Assembly (NCBI GenBank): GCA_026983955.1
Contig: JALSTB010000094.1
Coordinates: forward strand, 1-53,206
Origin: Melioribacteraceae bacterium
GTDB lineage: Bacteria; Bacteroidota; Ignavibacteria; Ignavibacteriales; Melioribacteraceae
DNA length: 53,206 nt
Direction of reading: 5' to 3'
In this document: piece after piece, positions 9,455 to 21,148 of the stretch
Layout: every line of letters starts with the position of its first letter
Numbering within the stretch: position 1 is the stretch's first letter
Position numbers and translations under genes: made by a program
The notes under the pieces: generated by a model
Database searches by the model: none
What the model saw: only the letters and a program-made list of their open reading frames with translations
Told to the model about the DNA's origin: nothing

Positions 9455-10514
9455 TCAACCGAAATCGAAGTTGAAAAAAATATTCGGGTATTTGTTCCCG
9501 GTTATTTTGATGCTGTTGCTTCTCTACTTCGCTTTCAGAAATACGAATTTCGACGAAGTAATGAGAATTATACGGCATATTTCCATATTTTGGTTGCTTG
9601 TTTTCATCGTCGTTTGGTTTTTATCGCACGTTTTCCGTGCATACCGTTGGAAAGTGCTTATCCGCTCGGTTAAACCCGGAACATCGTTACTTAATCTTCT
9701 CGGCGCCACTTTTGTCGGATACAGTGTCAATTTGGTTGTGCCCCGTTTGGGAGAGCTTTACCGTCCGTTGTTTCTCGGAAGATGGGAAGATATTTCGCGC
9801 TCGTCAATGATTGGAACAATAATAGTTGAGAGAGTGATAGATGTTTTGGTTTTGGGCATTTCCGTTTTAATAAGTGTTGTAATTTATCCGGGAAATTTGC
9901 TGGAAGAATTCAAATGGCTGAAAACAACTATTGTTTTGGGGTTTGCCGGAATCTTTGCAATTATATTGTTTATAGTTTTAATTGTAAAATTTAAAGATAA
10001 ATTCTACAACATTATTCTAAATTGGGTTGGTAAATTTTCCGGAAGTTTGGCAAAAAAATTAACCAGAATTTTCAGCCTGCTAACGGAAGGATTTTCCACA
10101 CTTAAGACCCCAAAAGACTATGCCTTAACGCTTCTGCTTAGTGTTATTATCATGTTACTCTATGCATCAACATCATACTTTGCATTTTACATGATGAGGA
10201 TGAACGAATTGCAAGACGTAACTTTTGCAATGGCATGGATTGTTATGTCGATAAGTGCATTTGGAATTATTATTCCAACGCCGGGCTCAATCGGTTCTTA
10301 TCACTTGATTACGATATCGGTGTTAACAGTTCTTTTCGGATTCGATAACGATACGAGCAGTGCTTTTGCAATTGTTACACATCTTGTCAATTCGGTTATG
10401 TTTGTTGTGGTTACCGTTATTTTAAGTGCAGTTATCAACAAAAGACAAATACGAAACGGTATGCCGACAACCAATTTATTCAGCGCATTTAAAATGAAAG
10501 AGATAGAAGAATGA
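9438..10514 (+). CDS. Flippase-like integral membrane protein (UPF0104/LPG synthase TM-domain family)
   Basis: A 358-residue polytopic protein with about eight membrane helices. It belongs to the family of the transmembrane part of lysylphosphatidylglycerol synthase (flippase-like domain). Family signs are SHVFRAYRWKVLIRSVKP near residue 63, GYSVNLVVPRLGELYRPLFL near residue 95, VERVIDVLVLG, and a late PTPGSIGSYHLI. The catalytic cytosolic half of MprF is absent, so it probably moves a lipid or glycolipid rather than aminoacylating it; the substrate is unknown. The TTG at 9438 overlaps lolA by 17 bases; a second in-frame TTG at 9471 is an alternative start giving a shorter cytoplasmic tail. 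It is followed by a 4-base overlap with the next gene. Confidence 0.8.
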   Translation: MSTSDNQPKSKLKKIFGYLFPVILMLLLLYFAFRNTNFDEVMRIIRHISIFWLLVFIVVWFLSHVFRAYRWKVLIRSVKPGTSLLNLLGATFVGYSVNLVVPRLGELYRPLFLGRWEDISRSSMIGTIIVERVIDVLVLGISVLISVVIYPGNLLEEFKWLKTTIVLGFAGIFAIILFIVLIVKFKDKFYNIILNWVGKFSGSLAKKLTRIFSLLTEGFSTLKTPKDYALTLLLSVIIMLLYASTSYFAFYMMRMNELQDVTFAMAWIVMSISAFGIIIPTPGSIGSYHLITISVLTVLFGFDNDTSSAFAIVTHLVNSVMFVVVTVILSAVINKRQIRNGMPTTNLFSAFKMKEIEE

Positions 10515-11119
10515 AAAAAATATTGATGTTATTTATTTTACCTCTAACGGTGAATTTCTCCCAACCCGATTTCTCGGTGGGAATGGGTATTAGTTTTGTA
10601 ACCGCACCGGATTTAAGGGATTATATAAATTATAATTTCGGGCAAGGAAATCAATTGTCAACGTTTAACAGCGTGGTTGAGTTTTTTGCCGAAACGGATT
10701 ACCCCCTTAACGGTAATTTGGAAATGGGAATTGAATATGCGGTAAATATTTTTTCCTACAACACTCCAATTTTCGGAACCGGAATTTATGAAATTTCTTA
10801 CAACCAACACATGCCTTCGGCGCTTATTTATTACGTTGTGAAAGGGAAAGGTTACAAAGTAAAGATTGGTGGAGGTGCAGGTTTCAGATATGTTTCATTA
10901 AAAGAGAAGATAATTGAATCCGTGTCATATTCTACCTCCGGATTCGGTTTGCTACTGCGTGCACAAGGATTGACTTTGTTGAGCGGAAATTTATTTGCAT
11001 ATATCGGCGGTGATATACGTTTGGATTTTCCTGCCGAAATTGTGCGCGAACAAACCGATAACATTAAGCTTAATTCATTGGCGTTCGGGGTTAAACTCGG
11101 CGTTTCATATTTATTCTAA
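10511..11119 (+). CDS. Putative outer-membrane beta-barrel protein
   Basis: A 202-residue exported protein of no recognised family. Residues 1-17 form a signal peptide (MKKILMLFILPLTVNFS). The rest alternates hydrophobic and polar residues in Gly- and aromatic-rich strands (FSVGMGISF, LEMGIEYAVNIF, YKVKIGGGAGFRYVSL, GLLLRAQGLTLLSG, FAYIGGDIRLDF) and ends in a strand closing on Phe (LGVSYLF), the terminal aromatic recognised by BamA-type machinery. An eight-strand barrel is a reasonable inference. It overlaps the flippase-like gene by 4 bases (ATGA) and lies 16 bases upstream of uppP, so it belongs to the envelope operon. Function unknown. Confidence 0.7.
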   Translation: MKKILMLFILPLTVNFSQPDFSVGMGISFVTAPDLRDYINYNFGQGNQLSTFNSVVEFFAETDYPLNGNLEMGIEYAVNIFSYNTPIFGTGIYEISYNQHMPSALIYYVVKGKGYKVKIGGGAGFRYVSLKEKIIESVSYSTSGFGLLLRAQGLTLLSGNLFAYIGGDIRLDFPAEIVREQTDNIKLNSLAFGVKLGVSYLF

Positions 11120-11135
11120 TTTTCGTGAGGTTCTT

Positions 11136-11984
11136 TTGTCAATTTTCGAAGCAATCATTTTGGGCATAATTCAAGGTTTAACGGAGTTTTTGCCGATCAG
11201 CAGTACGGGGCACTTAACGGTCGCCGGAAAGTTAATGAATCTCATTTCCACGGAAAATCCCGAAAGGTGGACTTCGTTTATTGCGGTAATCCAACTCGGT
11301 ACACTCCTTGCAATATTCGTTTATTTCTGGAAAGATTTATGGAATATTTTTATCGATTTTATTAACGAGAATTTTCTCGACAGGAAAAAATTTGCAGAAC
11401 AAAATTACAATTCGAAAATGGGTTGGTACATAATAATCGGTTCCATTCCCGTTGTTGTAATCGGACTCGGATTCAAAGATATAATTGAAGGGGCGTTAAC
11501 CAAAAATTTATATGTAATAAGCATTAGTCTCATTGTATTGGGAATTGTACTGGCAATTGCCGAAAAAGTAGGAAAATTCAAAAAGGAAATGAAAGATATA
11601 ACTTGGAAAGACGCATTAATTATCGGTGTGTTTCAATCGTTTGCGCTTATACCTGGTTCATCGCGTTCGGGCACCACAATTACCGGTGGCTTGTTTTTAG
11701 GTTTGAAAAGGGAAACGGCTGCCCGCTTTTCGTTTCTGCTGAGTGTTCCGGCAATATTGGGTAGTGGGTTGCTGCAATTCTACGAAGCGCTAGATTATAT
11801 CGATACTTCGGGAATGATAACACTTTTTGTAGCTACAGTAACATCGGCGGTTAGCGGTTATTTTGCTATTGGGTTTTTATTGAAATTTTTAAAGACCAAC
11901 ACAACTTTTGTTTTTGTGTTTTACAGAATTCTAATCGGGCTTGGAATTCTGTTTTTAATATACAATAATATCATCAGGGCTTAG
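11136..11984 (+). CDS. uppP: Undecaprenyl-diphosphatase (BacA/UppP)
   Basis: Membrane phosphatase that recycles undecaprenyl diphosphate to the monophosphate carrier used for peptidoglycan and O-antigen. The 282 residues match the family. Both active-site blocks are present: [14 protein letters not shown] at 13-26 and PGSSRSGTT at 173-181, with eight or so membrane helices between and around them. The start is the TTG at 11136, preceded 7 bases upstream by GTGAGG and giving the normal N-terminus [14 protein letters not shown] longer reading frame from 10995 would run through the end of the preceding gene and is not used. The stop codon TAG forms part of the next gene's ribosome binding site. 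Confidence 0.96.
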   Translation: MSIFEAIILGIIQGLTEFLPISSTGHLTVAGKLMNLISTENPERWTSFIAVIQLGTLLAIFVYFWKDLWNIFIDFINENFLDRKKFAEQNYNSKMGWYIIIGSIPVVVIGLGFKDIIEGALTKNLYVISISLIVLGIVLAIAEKVGKFKKEMKDITWKDALIIGVFQSFALIPGSSRSGTTITGGLFLGLKRETAARFSFLLSVPAILGSGLLQFYEALDYIDTSGMITLFVATVTSAVSGYFAIGFLLKFLKTNTTFVFVFYRILIGLGILFLIYNNIIRA

Positions 11985-11995
11985 GAGGGAAAACA

Positions 11996-12631
11996 ATGGT
12001 TAGAATTATTACTATTTTAATTTTAACTGTAATTCTGTTTTCTTGTGGAGATGCAACCGAAAAAGTTGTGAAAAATAAAGAACAAACCGGAAAAGTAACA
12101 AATAAAGAAGAGGCAAAAGTGAAGGAATTACTGAATCTTTCCGAAGGGGAAAAACTTGTGGCGATATTAAAAACCAATTTCGGCGATATAGAAATAGAAT
12201 TGTTCCCGCGTAAAGTTCCCAAAACGGTAGAGAATTTCGTCGGACTTGCTGAAAGAGGTTATTACAACGGTGTAACGTTTCACAGGGTTATCGACGATTT
12301 TATGATTCAAGGCGGCGATCCTACCGGCACCGGCAGAGGTGGCGAAAGTTACTGGGGCGGCACTTTCGAAGACGAATTTTATCCCGATCTTAAACACGAT
12401 TCGCCGGGGGTGCTTTCAATGGCTAATGCCGGACCTAACACAAACGGCAGTCAATTTTTCATTACACTGGTACCAACTCCTTGGCTCGATGGCAAACATT
12501 CGGTCTTCGGAAAAGTAATCCGGGGAATGGATGTTGTAAAAAGAATAGGTAAAGTTAAAACAATTAAACCTTACGACAAACCCGTAAACGATGTTGTAAT
12601 CGAATCGGTTGTGATTGAAAAAAGAAAATAA
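11996..12631 (+). CDS. ppiA: Lipoprotein cyclophilin-type peptidyl-prolyl isomerase
   Basis: Catalyses cis-trans isomerisation of prolyl bonds. The 211 residues start with a lipoprotein signal ([13 protein letters not shown], lipidated Cys17, Gly18 at the +2 position, so outer-membrane retention is expected), then a charged linker, then a full cyclophilin domain from about residue 50. Catalytic blocks are [38 protein letters not shown] and [12 protein letters not shown], including the catalytic Arg, the Gln of IQGGD and the ligand-binding Trp. It has one of the strongest ribosome sites of the window, AGGAGGG at 11983-11989, which overlaps the uppP stop. A periplasmic-facing folding role is inferred. 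Confidence 0.93.
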   Translation: MVRIITILILTVILFSCGDATEKVVKNKEQTGKVTNKEEAKVKELLNLSEGEKLVAILKTNFGDIEIELFPRKVPKTVENFVGLAERGYYNGVTFHRVIDDFMIQGGDPTGTGRGGESYWGGTFEDEFYPDLKHDSPGVLSMANAGPNTNGSQFFITLVPTPWLDGKHSVFGKVIRGMDVVKRIGKVKTIKPYDKPVNDVVIESVVIEKRK

Positions 12632-12662
12632 AATTTTCCGGCAAAATTAAAGTTTACAATTC

Positions 12663-13664
12663 ATGAAAGCGCCATCGATTTATTTGATTGACGATTATAT
12701 TGCGGAAAATAAATTTCTTCCGGTTTACTATTTGTTCGGTGCAGATTCTTTTGCTTTGGACGAAACGGTAAAATTATTGGAGAAAGCAACAGCTAAGTTT
12801 ATTTCATCGGATTTCGATAAAGAAATAATTACCGTAGATAAAAAACAAAAACTTTCGGAAATTCTCGATTTGGCTTACGCTTTTCCTTTCGGGGAAGGGA
12901 AAAAATTGCTTGTTGTAAAAAATTTTGAGAAAATAACGGATAAAAAAACGTTAGAGAATTATATTAAAAATCCTGCGGAAACAACAATTCTCATTCTTAC
13001 GCACAAAAATAAAATTACCAACCTTAAAAGTTCACCCTACAAATTATTGCTGGAACGCGGTTTTATCTTTGAAGCTAAAGAGCTTAGAGGTGCGGACTTG
13101 GTAAAATGGGTGATGAAAAAAGCAAAAGCAAATAAAATAAAATTAACAAGCGAAAATGCCTATGCATTAATTGACATTGTCGGTGAGGATAAGGGACTTT
13201 TGGAAATGCAATTGGAAAAATTTATCAACTTTCTGAACGAGGGTGAAGAATTAAATGTTGATACCATAAAAAAATTATCTTCCGTAACGAAAGAATACAA
13301 TATCTTTAACTTGCAAGATGCACTTGGCGCAGGTGAAAAATCGAAAGCGCTTGAAATCATGTATAATTTGCTGGAGCACGGAAACGATATAACCTATATT
13401 GTTGCAATGCTGACAAAATACATCTCAACTATTGCTCGGTCAATCGAACTCAATCAAAAAAGGATTCCTCCTAAAAACGCAGCCAAATCTCTCGGATTAT
13501 CCGAATTTTATTATACAAAATGCAGCAGGGCTAAATTTTTCCTTAACCAAAACAGATTGATTGCAGCCGCCAAAGCATTGTTGAATGCCGATTTGAAAAT
13601 AAAAACAACATCAACCGACCGGAAATCCATTGCGGTTGCTCTAATATCCGAGATGATGGAATAA
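12663..13664 (+). CDS. holA: DNA polymerase III delta subunit
   Basis: Clamp-loader subunit that opens the beta sliding clamp. The 333 residues match the HolA family: an N-terminal Rossmann-like domain beginning FLPVYYLFGADSFALDETV, the strand KLLVVKNFEKIT, the ADLVKWVMKKAKANKIKLT block with family spacing, and a C-terminal helical collar domain (ALGAGEKSKALEIMYNLLEHGNDI, then LNADLKIKTTSTD). As usual for delta, no functional Walker A motif is present. It starts 31 bases after the cyclophilin gene and ends the envelope run; the following 118 bases separate it from the ECF sigma factor. Confidence 0.92.
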   Translation: MKAPSIYLIDDYIAENKFLPVYYLFGADSFALDETVKLLEKATAKFISSDFDKEIITVDKKQKLSEILDLAYAFPFGEGKKLLVVKNFEKITDKKTLENYIKNPAETTILILTHKNKITNLKSSPYKLLLERGFIFEAKELRGADLVKWVMKKAKANKIKLTSENAYALIDIVGEDKGLLEMQLEKFINFLNEGEELNVDTIKKLSSVTKEYNIFNLQDALGAGEKSKALEIMYNLLEHGNDITYIVAMLTKYISTIARSIELNQKRIPPKNAAKSLGLSEFYYTKCSRAKFFLNQNRLIAAAKALLNADLKIKTTSTDRKSIAVALISEMME

Positions 13665-13716
13665 ATTTTTATATCTGGGAAATATTCCATTGCTTTTTAT
13701 GTATAAATGTCTATTC

Positions 13717-13776
13717 TTTGTTAAATTGCAAAGTAAAATAAATTTTTGAAACATTTATCCGATACAATAGGTATAA
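13717..13776 (+). promoter_or_regulatory. Candidate promoter elements of the ECF sigma operon
   Basis: Two weak candidates are visible in the 118-base gap. TTTG at 13717-13720 lies 18 bases before TAAATTTTTG at 13739-13748, resembling a loosened Bacteroidota-type promoter. TTGAAAC at 13746-13752 followed 18 bases later by GTATAA at 13771-13776 resembles ECF sigma promoters with a GAAC-like upstream box, and would place the transcript start almost at the TTG start codon. CTTTG and CAAAG at 13716-13733 form a small inverted repeat. Autoregulation would fit the ECF class but is not demonstrated. Confidence 0.25.
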
Positions 13777-13782
13777 AAAACA

Positions 13783-14370
13783 TTGAAAAAAGAGTTAAAA
13801 GACTTAACGGACGAAGAACTGATAGAAGAATTTCAGAAAAACAACACGATTGAAGCTTACGAAATTCTTGTTAAAAGGTTCAAAGACCCGTTAATGAATT
13901 ACGTTTACAGATTTGTGGGAAATAAAGATGTTTCGAGTGACATAGTTCAAGATACGATGATTAAATTTTATTTGAATAAAGATTCCTACAAATCTTTTGC
14001 GAAGTTTTCTACATGGATTTACACGATTGCCGGAAATCTGGCAAGGAACGAATTAAAAAGGCGGAAACGAAGAAAAATATTTTCTCTTAACAATAACAAT
14101 GATGACGATCAAACAATACAAATTGAAGATAAATCGTTTTTATCGCCCGATCGGGCAACCGACAGTGCGATTAGCGCAGAAATTATTCAAAAGGCTTTGC
14201 AAAAAGTAAAACCGGTTTACCGGGAGGTTGTTGTGTTAAGGGATATTCAAGGTTTGTCTTACGAAGAAATTGCCGAGGTAACGGGATTATCAATCGGTAC
14301 CGTTAAATCGAGAATTAACAGAGGAAGAAAACAACTTCAGAAATTATTAAAGGATATATACAAAGGGTAA
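13783..14370 (+). CDS. rpoE: ECF-type RNA polymerase sigma factor
   Basis: Extracytoplasmic-function sigma-70 factor of 195 residues with the two-domain layout of the class. Region 2 spans about residues 22-92 (AYEILVKRFKDPLMNYVYRF, DIVQDTMIKFYLN, FSTWIYTIAGNLARNELKRR). Region 4 spans about residues 140-193 (VYREVVVLRDIQGLSYEEIAE, then LSIGTVKSRINRGRKQLQKLL). Region 3 is absent as expected. The start is TTG at 13783, with AGG at 13769-13771 as the only upstream purine-rich site. It is followed 4 bases later by a membrane protein with the place and topology of its anti-sigma factor. Target regulon and signal cannot be deduced. Confidence 0.92.
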   Translation: MKKELKDLTDEELIEEFQKNNTIEAYEILVKRFKDPLMNYVYRFVGNKDVSSDIVQDTMIKFYLNKDSYKSFAKFSTWIYTIAGNLARNELKRRKRRKIFSLNNNNDDDQTIQIEDKSFLSPDRATDSAISAEIIQKALQKVKPVYREVVVLRDIQGLSYEEIAEVTGLSIGTVKSRINRGRKQLQKLLKDIYKG

Positions 14371-14374
14371 GCCT

Positions 14375-15070
14375 ATGGAAGAAAACTTCTACAATGACGA
14401 ATCCAAATACGGTGAACTTATCAATCTGCTTAAAGGGTTACCTAAAGTAGATACCCCGGATAATTTTGAGTACAATTTAATGACAAAAATCAATAACGGG
14501 AATTTTAACCTTAATACCAAAGAAAGCGGTTTCTTCTTCGGCCGGTATTTCCTTCCTGCAACCGGATTGGTTGCGGTTTTTCTTATAGCTTTCTTTGTAT
14601 TAAACAATCCGGGTACCGACGAAAACAATCCGTTTCTGCAAGAGCCGCCTGCATTGAAAGAGTTAAGTGCATCGGCAAGCTCACCTAAAATTATTAACGA
14701 TGTGATTATTGCTCAAAAACCGGTTGAAACAATTAACGGCAAGAAAAGTGCTCAAACCGGTGAAGTAGTGAAATCCAAAACCAAAAAAGCCGTTAGGGTT
14801 GTTGTTAAACCAAACGACGTTATTTCCAAAGAAGTTGTCGATTTGCCGTTCGATCCTGCGAAATCCGTTTCGGTAGATGAGAAAATTGCCGAACAAACCG
14901 CTGTATCTTCAACCAACAAAAGGAGCGCATTGGTTGGAGGCGCTTCTAACGGTTTCGGATTCGATGGATTTTACATACGTGAAAAAATCGACAGAAAATA
15001 TTTGGAAATTTGGAAAGCAAAATTAGATTCGATTAAGAAAGCCCAGCGGTTGCATTACCGGTTGAAATAA
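14375..15070 (+). CDS. Putative membrane anti-sigma factor
   Basis: A 231-residue single-pass membrane protein of no clear family, called from position and topology. Residues 1-55 are a small cytoplasmic acidic/polar domain (YGELINLLKGLPKVDTPDNF, a pattern common at the N-terminus of Bacteroidota anti-sigma factors). Residues 56-76 form one transmembrane helix (YFLPATGLVAVFLIAFFVL). Residues 77-231 are a periplasmic Lys/Val-rich low-complexity stretch that ends in a more ordered tail, GFGFDGFYIREKIDRKYLE followed by a basic helix. The zinc motif HxxxCxxC of ZAS anti-sigma factors is missing. It starts 4 bases after the sigma stop and the two are surely co-transcribed. Confidence 0.65.
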   Translation: MEENFYNDESKYGELINLLKGLPKVDTPDNFEYNLMTKINNGNFNLNTKESGFFFGRYFLPATGLVAVFLIAFFVLNNPGTDENNPFLQEPPALKELSASASSPKIINDVIIAQKPVETINGKKSAQTGEVVKSKTKKAVRVVVKPNDVISKEVVDLPFDPAKSVSVDEKIAEQTAVSSTNKRSALVGGASNGFGFDGFYIREKIDRKYLEIWKAKLDSIKKAQRLHYRLK

Positions 15071-15080
15071 TTAAACGGCG

Positions 15081-15118
15081 TTTGAAGAAAAATTTGATAT
15101 ATTCTTCAAAAGTTTTTA
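15081..15118 (+). terminator. Hairpin ending the sigma/anti-sigma operon
   Basis: A perfect 9-bp inverted repeat, TTTGAAGAA at 15081-15089 and TTCTTCAAA at 15102-15110, with a 12-base loop, is followed by AGTTTTTATA. It starts 10 bases after the anti-sigma stop. It is low in GC, so termination is plausible rather than certain. The rpmE candidate promoter begins inside it. Confidence 0.5.
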
Positions 15119-15124
15119 TACTTG
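15093..15124 (+). promoter_or_regulatory. Candidate rpmE promoter (Bacteroidota type)
   Basis: TTTG at 15093-15096, a 20-base spacer and TATACTTG at 15117-15124 match the -33/-7 pattern TTTG-N19..21-TAnnTTTG with one mismatch. The predicted transcript start near 15131 leaves about 20 bases before the rpmE ATG. The upstream box lies in the loop of the preceding terminator hairpin. Confidence 0.45.
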
Positions 15125-15151
15125 TAGACTAAATTTTAAAGGATTAGGAAG

Positions 15152-15355
15152 ATGAAAAAAGGAATTCACCCGACATATCAAAAATGTGTGGTAACCTGTG
15201 TTTGCGGAAATACTTTCGTAACACGTGCAACCGTGAGCTCAATTAAATTGGAAATTTGTTCGGAATGCCATCCGTTCTTTACCGGTAAGCAAAAAATGGT
15301 TGACTCTGCCGGTAGAGTGGACAGATTCAATAAGAAATATGGTTTGAAATCATAA
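15152..15355 (+). CDS. rpmE: 50S ribosomal protein L31 (zinc-binding type)
   Basis: A 67-residue large-subunit ribosomal protein that bridges the subunits. The family opening [12 protein letters not shown] is complete. The four zinc ligands of the C+ type are present as C16-x-C18 and C36-x-x-C39 (VCGNTF and CSECHPF), followed by [22 protein letters not shown] lies just upstream of the ATG. The gene is monocistronic: its own candidate promoter is upstream and a strong terminator downstream. Zinc-dependent replacement by a C- paralogue is known in some bacteria, but none is in this window. Confidence 0.98.
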   Translation: MKKGIHPTYQKCVVTCVCGNTFVTRATVSSIKLEICSECHPFFTGKQKMVDSAGRVDRFNKKYGLKS

Positions 15356-15384
15356 AAAGATTTTGTAATACCCGGTAAAATTTT

Positions 15385-15420
15385 AACCGCATCCATCCGA
15401 TGCGGTTTTTTTTATTTTTT
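15385..15420 (+). terminator. Strong intrinsic terminator of rpmE
   Basis: AACCGCATC at 15385-15393 and GATGCGGTT at 15399-15407 form a perfect 9-bp GC-rich stem with a 5-base loop, followed by a T-rich run to 15420. On the other strand the A-rich 5' flank also gives some T after the stem, so it could also end the convergent gene at 15469-16095. Confidence 0.9.
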
Positions 15421-15468
15421 TGAGTTAAAATTATTAACGGAAATCCGTTAACACTTAGAAAAACTGCA

Positions 15469-16095
15469 TTAATTTTCATCCGGAATGAAAAACTCATTTA
15501 CCAATTCATCGAAAACTTGAGGCAGTTTTTTTAAAGGCTGAGCTTCTTTGAAATCTTCCGCATTTCTGTCGTCAATTTCTATATATCCGATTTTTGTTTC
15601 TACATCGTATTCGCCCAATGCTTCATCCAAAAAAAGAAGTGCAATGTTTTCGTAAATTTGTTTATGCTCTCCGGAATATTCTGGTAAGTACAAAACTATA
15701 TCTATTTTATGTGTTTCATAGTTGGGAAACAGCCTAAAATAAACTTCGCCGGCTTTTACTTTCACATCTGCTATTTGAATGTCAATTATGTCATCCCGCC
15801 TCGGACGGTATTTGATAAAATCCCATCTTTCCAGTTTCGGAGCCGAATAATATAATGCTTCAACAGCCGGAAAAGCTTCTTTCATACCGTTCGCACTGAT
15901 TACGAATTCCCGTTTTCCCCCTTCCTTTACTCCGAACTCAAAAACCAAATATCTGTTGATTTTGTTCAATTGTTTGGCAGTTTCGTTAAATATTCTCATT
16001 TGGTTATTTTGGAAATTATACAATCTTTCTTCATTTTCCGTAAACCATTTCCAAAATTTTTTTATTTTACTGGAATAATTGCTTTTAGGTGTCAT
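15469..16095 (-). CDS. Conserved-looking protein of unknown function
   Basis: A soluble 208-residue protein I cannot assign to a named family with confidence. It has no signal peptide or membrane helix. The N-terminus is Trp/Phe-rich and helical (KIKKFWKWFTENEERLYNF), the middle has alternating strands (RYLVFEFGVKEGGKREFVIS, KVKAGEVYFRLF, KIDIVLYLP) and the C-terminus is acidic and helical (ALLFLDEALGEYDVETKIGY). The FVISANGMKEAFPAVEAL block and the ERWDFIKYRPRR block look like the most constrained parts and recall uncharacterised Bacteroidota proteins. It is the only minus-strand gene in the first 33 kb, convergent with rpmE and divergent from rsmB. Function unknown. Confidence 0.85.
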   Translation of the reverse strand: MTPKSNYSSKIKKFWKWFTENEERLYNFQNNQMRIFNETAKQLNKINRYLVFEFGVKEGGKREFVISANGMKEAFPAVEALYYSAPKLERWDFIKYRPRRDDIIDIQIADVKVKAGEVYFRLFPNYETHKIDIVLYLPEYSGEHKQIYENIALLFLDEALGEYDVETKIGYIEIDDRNAEDFKEAQPLKKLPQVFDELVNEFFIPDEN

Positions 16096-16319
16096 CTTAC
16101 GCGTTTTGTCTAAAATTTTAATAACTGTGGTTAAATATACATAATATTCTTGTATGGATAAAATACCAGAACTTTAGGGGAAACTCACTGTTTAATTAAA
16201 GTTAAATATTTCATCGAATGCACAATTTATGGTGTATTTACGGTCGCTATAACCTAACTTATTAATATTTTTTTTATCTTACACTTATAATTTTTTTATG
16301 TATCAAAATCAGGAAATTT
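16096..16319. promoter_or_regulatory. Divergent intergenic region between 15469-16095 and rsmB
   Basis: These 224 bases hold no gene that I can support. For the minus-strand gene, TATATTTA (minus strand, 16139-16132) is a candidate -7 box with a poor upstream box (TTTT) 20 bases away. For rsmB, TATAAT at 16286-16291 is a candidate -10 with no recognisable -35, and AGGA at about 16310 is a plausible ribosome site. The rest is AT-rich with no strong hairpin or repeat. Confidence 0.35.
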
Positions 16320-17699
16320 ATGAAATATTCCACCCGTTCCGAAGGCGCTTATAAAAATTTGAATTTGTACGACGGTGTACGCGGAATTGCGATTAAAGTC
16401 TTAAACAGAATTGACCGGACCGATGCATATTTGGACAAATTACTGGATATCGAAATAAAGAACTCCGAACTTAACGGTATCGACAAAGCATTGCTTTTCG
16501 AAATTGTGCACGGGGTAATAAGATGGTTAAAAAGAATAGATTGGGTTCTAAACGGATTTTATAAAGGACAATTTTCCAAATGCATCCCGAACGTAAAAAA
16601 CGCAATGCGCGTAGCTTTATACCAGATTTTGTTTTTGGATAGAATTCCCGATTATGCAGCCGTGAACGAAGCGGTTGAATTCGTTAAAAAAATTCAAGGT
16701 CAAAAATCTGCCGATTTAACAAATGCGGTGCTGAGAAATATTATCCGCAGTAAAAACAATATCCGGTATCCCGATCCCGAAGAAGATTTGGTTGGTTACC
16801 TTGCTACGTATTACTCGCATCCGACGTGGTTGGTAAAACGCTGGTTAAACCGCTATGGCGAGAAATTTACACGCGAATTGCTTATTGCCAATAACCGCAA
16901 GCCTTCCATGACTCTCCGTGTAAACAAGTTGAAAACCGGTACCGGCGAAATGAAAAGATTGCTGGAAAGTGTTGAACTCGATTACGTTGAATCCGCGTAC
17001 TTACCGAATTTTCTTAAACTTAATAAACTCACCAATATTCAAGATTGGGAATACTTTGCTAAAGGTTATTTTACAATTCAGGACGAAAGTACCGCTTTCG
17101 CTTGCAATATTTTGGATATAGAACCCGGTATGAGAGTATTGGATTTGTGCGCCGCACCGGGTGGCAAAACCGCTTATTTGGCAGAGTTGATGAATAATAC
17201 CGGTGAATTGGTCGCACTCGATAAGTTTGAAAGCCGATTGAAAATCCTTAACAAAAATCTTAACAGGCTTGGTGTGGAAAATTGTAAGACCATTGCCGTA
17301 GATGCTATGGAATACGAAGATGAAAATCAGTTCGACCGGATTTTGGTCGATGCTCCCTGCTCGGGTTTGGGCACTTTAACCAAAAAACCGGATATCAAAT
17401 GGAAAAAAGATTTGCTCGACGTAAGAAAATTAACCGGCACCCAACTTGCTTTACTGGAGAAAGGTGCAAGCCTTTTGAAACCCGGTGGATTCATTGTTTA
17501 CAGCACATGTACACTTGAACCCGAAGAAAATATTGAAATCGTTAAATCGTTTTTGGAAAAACATGAAGAATTCGAACTGATATCGTTGAAGGGAACCCTT
17601 CCCGATGATTTGGTTGAAGAAACCGGCACTTTACAAACTTTTCCGAATGTTCACAAAATGGACGGGGCTTTTGCCGCAAAATTAACCAGAAAAAAATAA
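16320..17699 (+). CDS. rsmB: 16S rRNA m5C967 methyltransferase (RsmB/Sun family)
   Basis: SAM-dependent RNA cytosine-C5 methyltransferase. The 459 residues contain an N-terminal NusB-like RNA-binding domain (about residues 20-160, AIKVLNRIDRTDAYLDKLL and ALYQILFLDRIPDYAAVNEAV), a linker, and a Rossmann methyltransferase domain. Motif I is CAAPGGKTAYLAEL, motif IV is VDAPCSGLGTL with C347, and motif VI is YSTCTLEPEEN with C397, giving the two cysteines used in m5C catalysis. The NusB-like domain distinguishes RsmB from RsmF. ATG start with AGGA upstream. It begins a co-directional run with the rodZ-like gene and ligA. Confidence 0.94.
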   Translation: MKYSTRSEGAYKNLNLYDGVRGIAIKVLNRIDRTDAYLDKLLDIEIKNSELNGIDKALLFEIVHGVIRWLKRIDWVLNGFYKGQFSKCIPNVKNAMRVALYQILFLDRIPDYAAVNEAVEFVKKIQGQKSADLTNAVLRNIIRSKNNIRYPDPEEDLVGYLATYYSHPTWLVKRWLNRYGEKFTRELLIANNRKPSMTLRVNKLKTGTGEMKRLLESVELDYVESAYLPNFLKLNKLTNIQDWEYFAKGYFTIQDESTAFACNILDIEPGMRVLDLCAAPGGKTAYLAELMNNTGELVALDKFESRLKILNKNLNRLGVENCKTIAVDAMEYEDENQFDRILVDAPCSGLGTLTKKPDIKWKKDLLDVRKLTGTQLALLEKGASLLKPGGFIVYSTCTLEPEENIEIVKSFLEKHEEFELISLKGTLPDDLVEETGTLQTFPNVHKMDGAFAAKLTRKK

Positions 17700-17710
17700 T
17701 TGAAATAGAT

Positions 17711-21148
<3,438 letters not shown>

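Noticed and set aside
10995-11135. N-terminal extension of uppP by 47 codons
   Set aside because: It runs through the last part of the beta-barrel gene in another frame; the TTG at 11136 has a ribosome site and gives the normal family N-terminus.
16120-16160. dif-like XerCD site in the divergent intergenic region
   Set aside because: The central TGTATA and a few flanking bases resemble dif, but neither XerC nor XerD half-site matches well.
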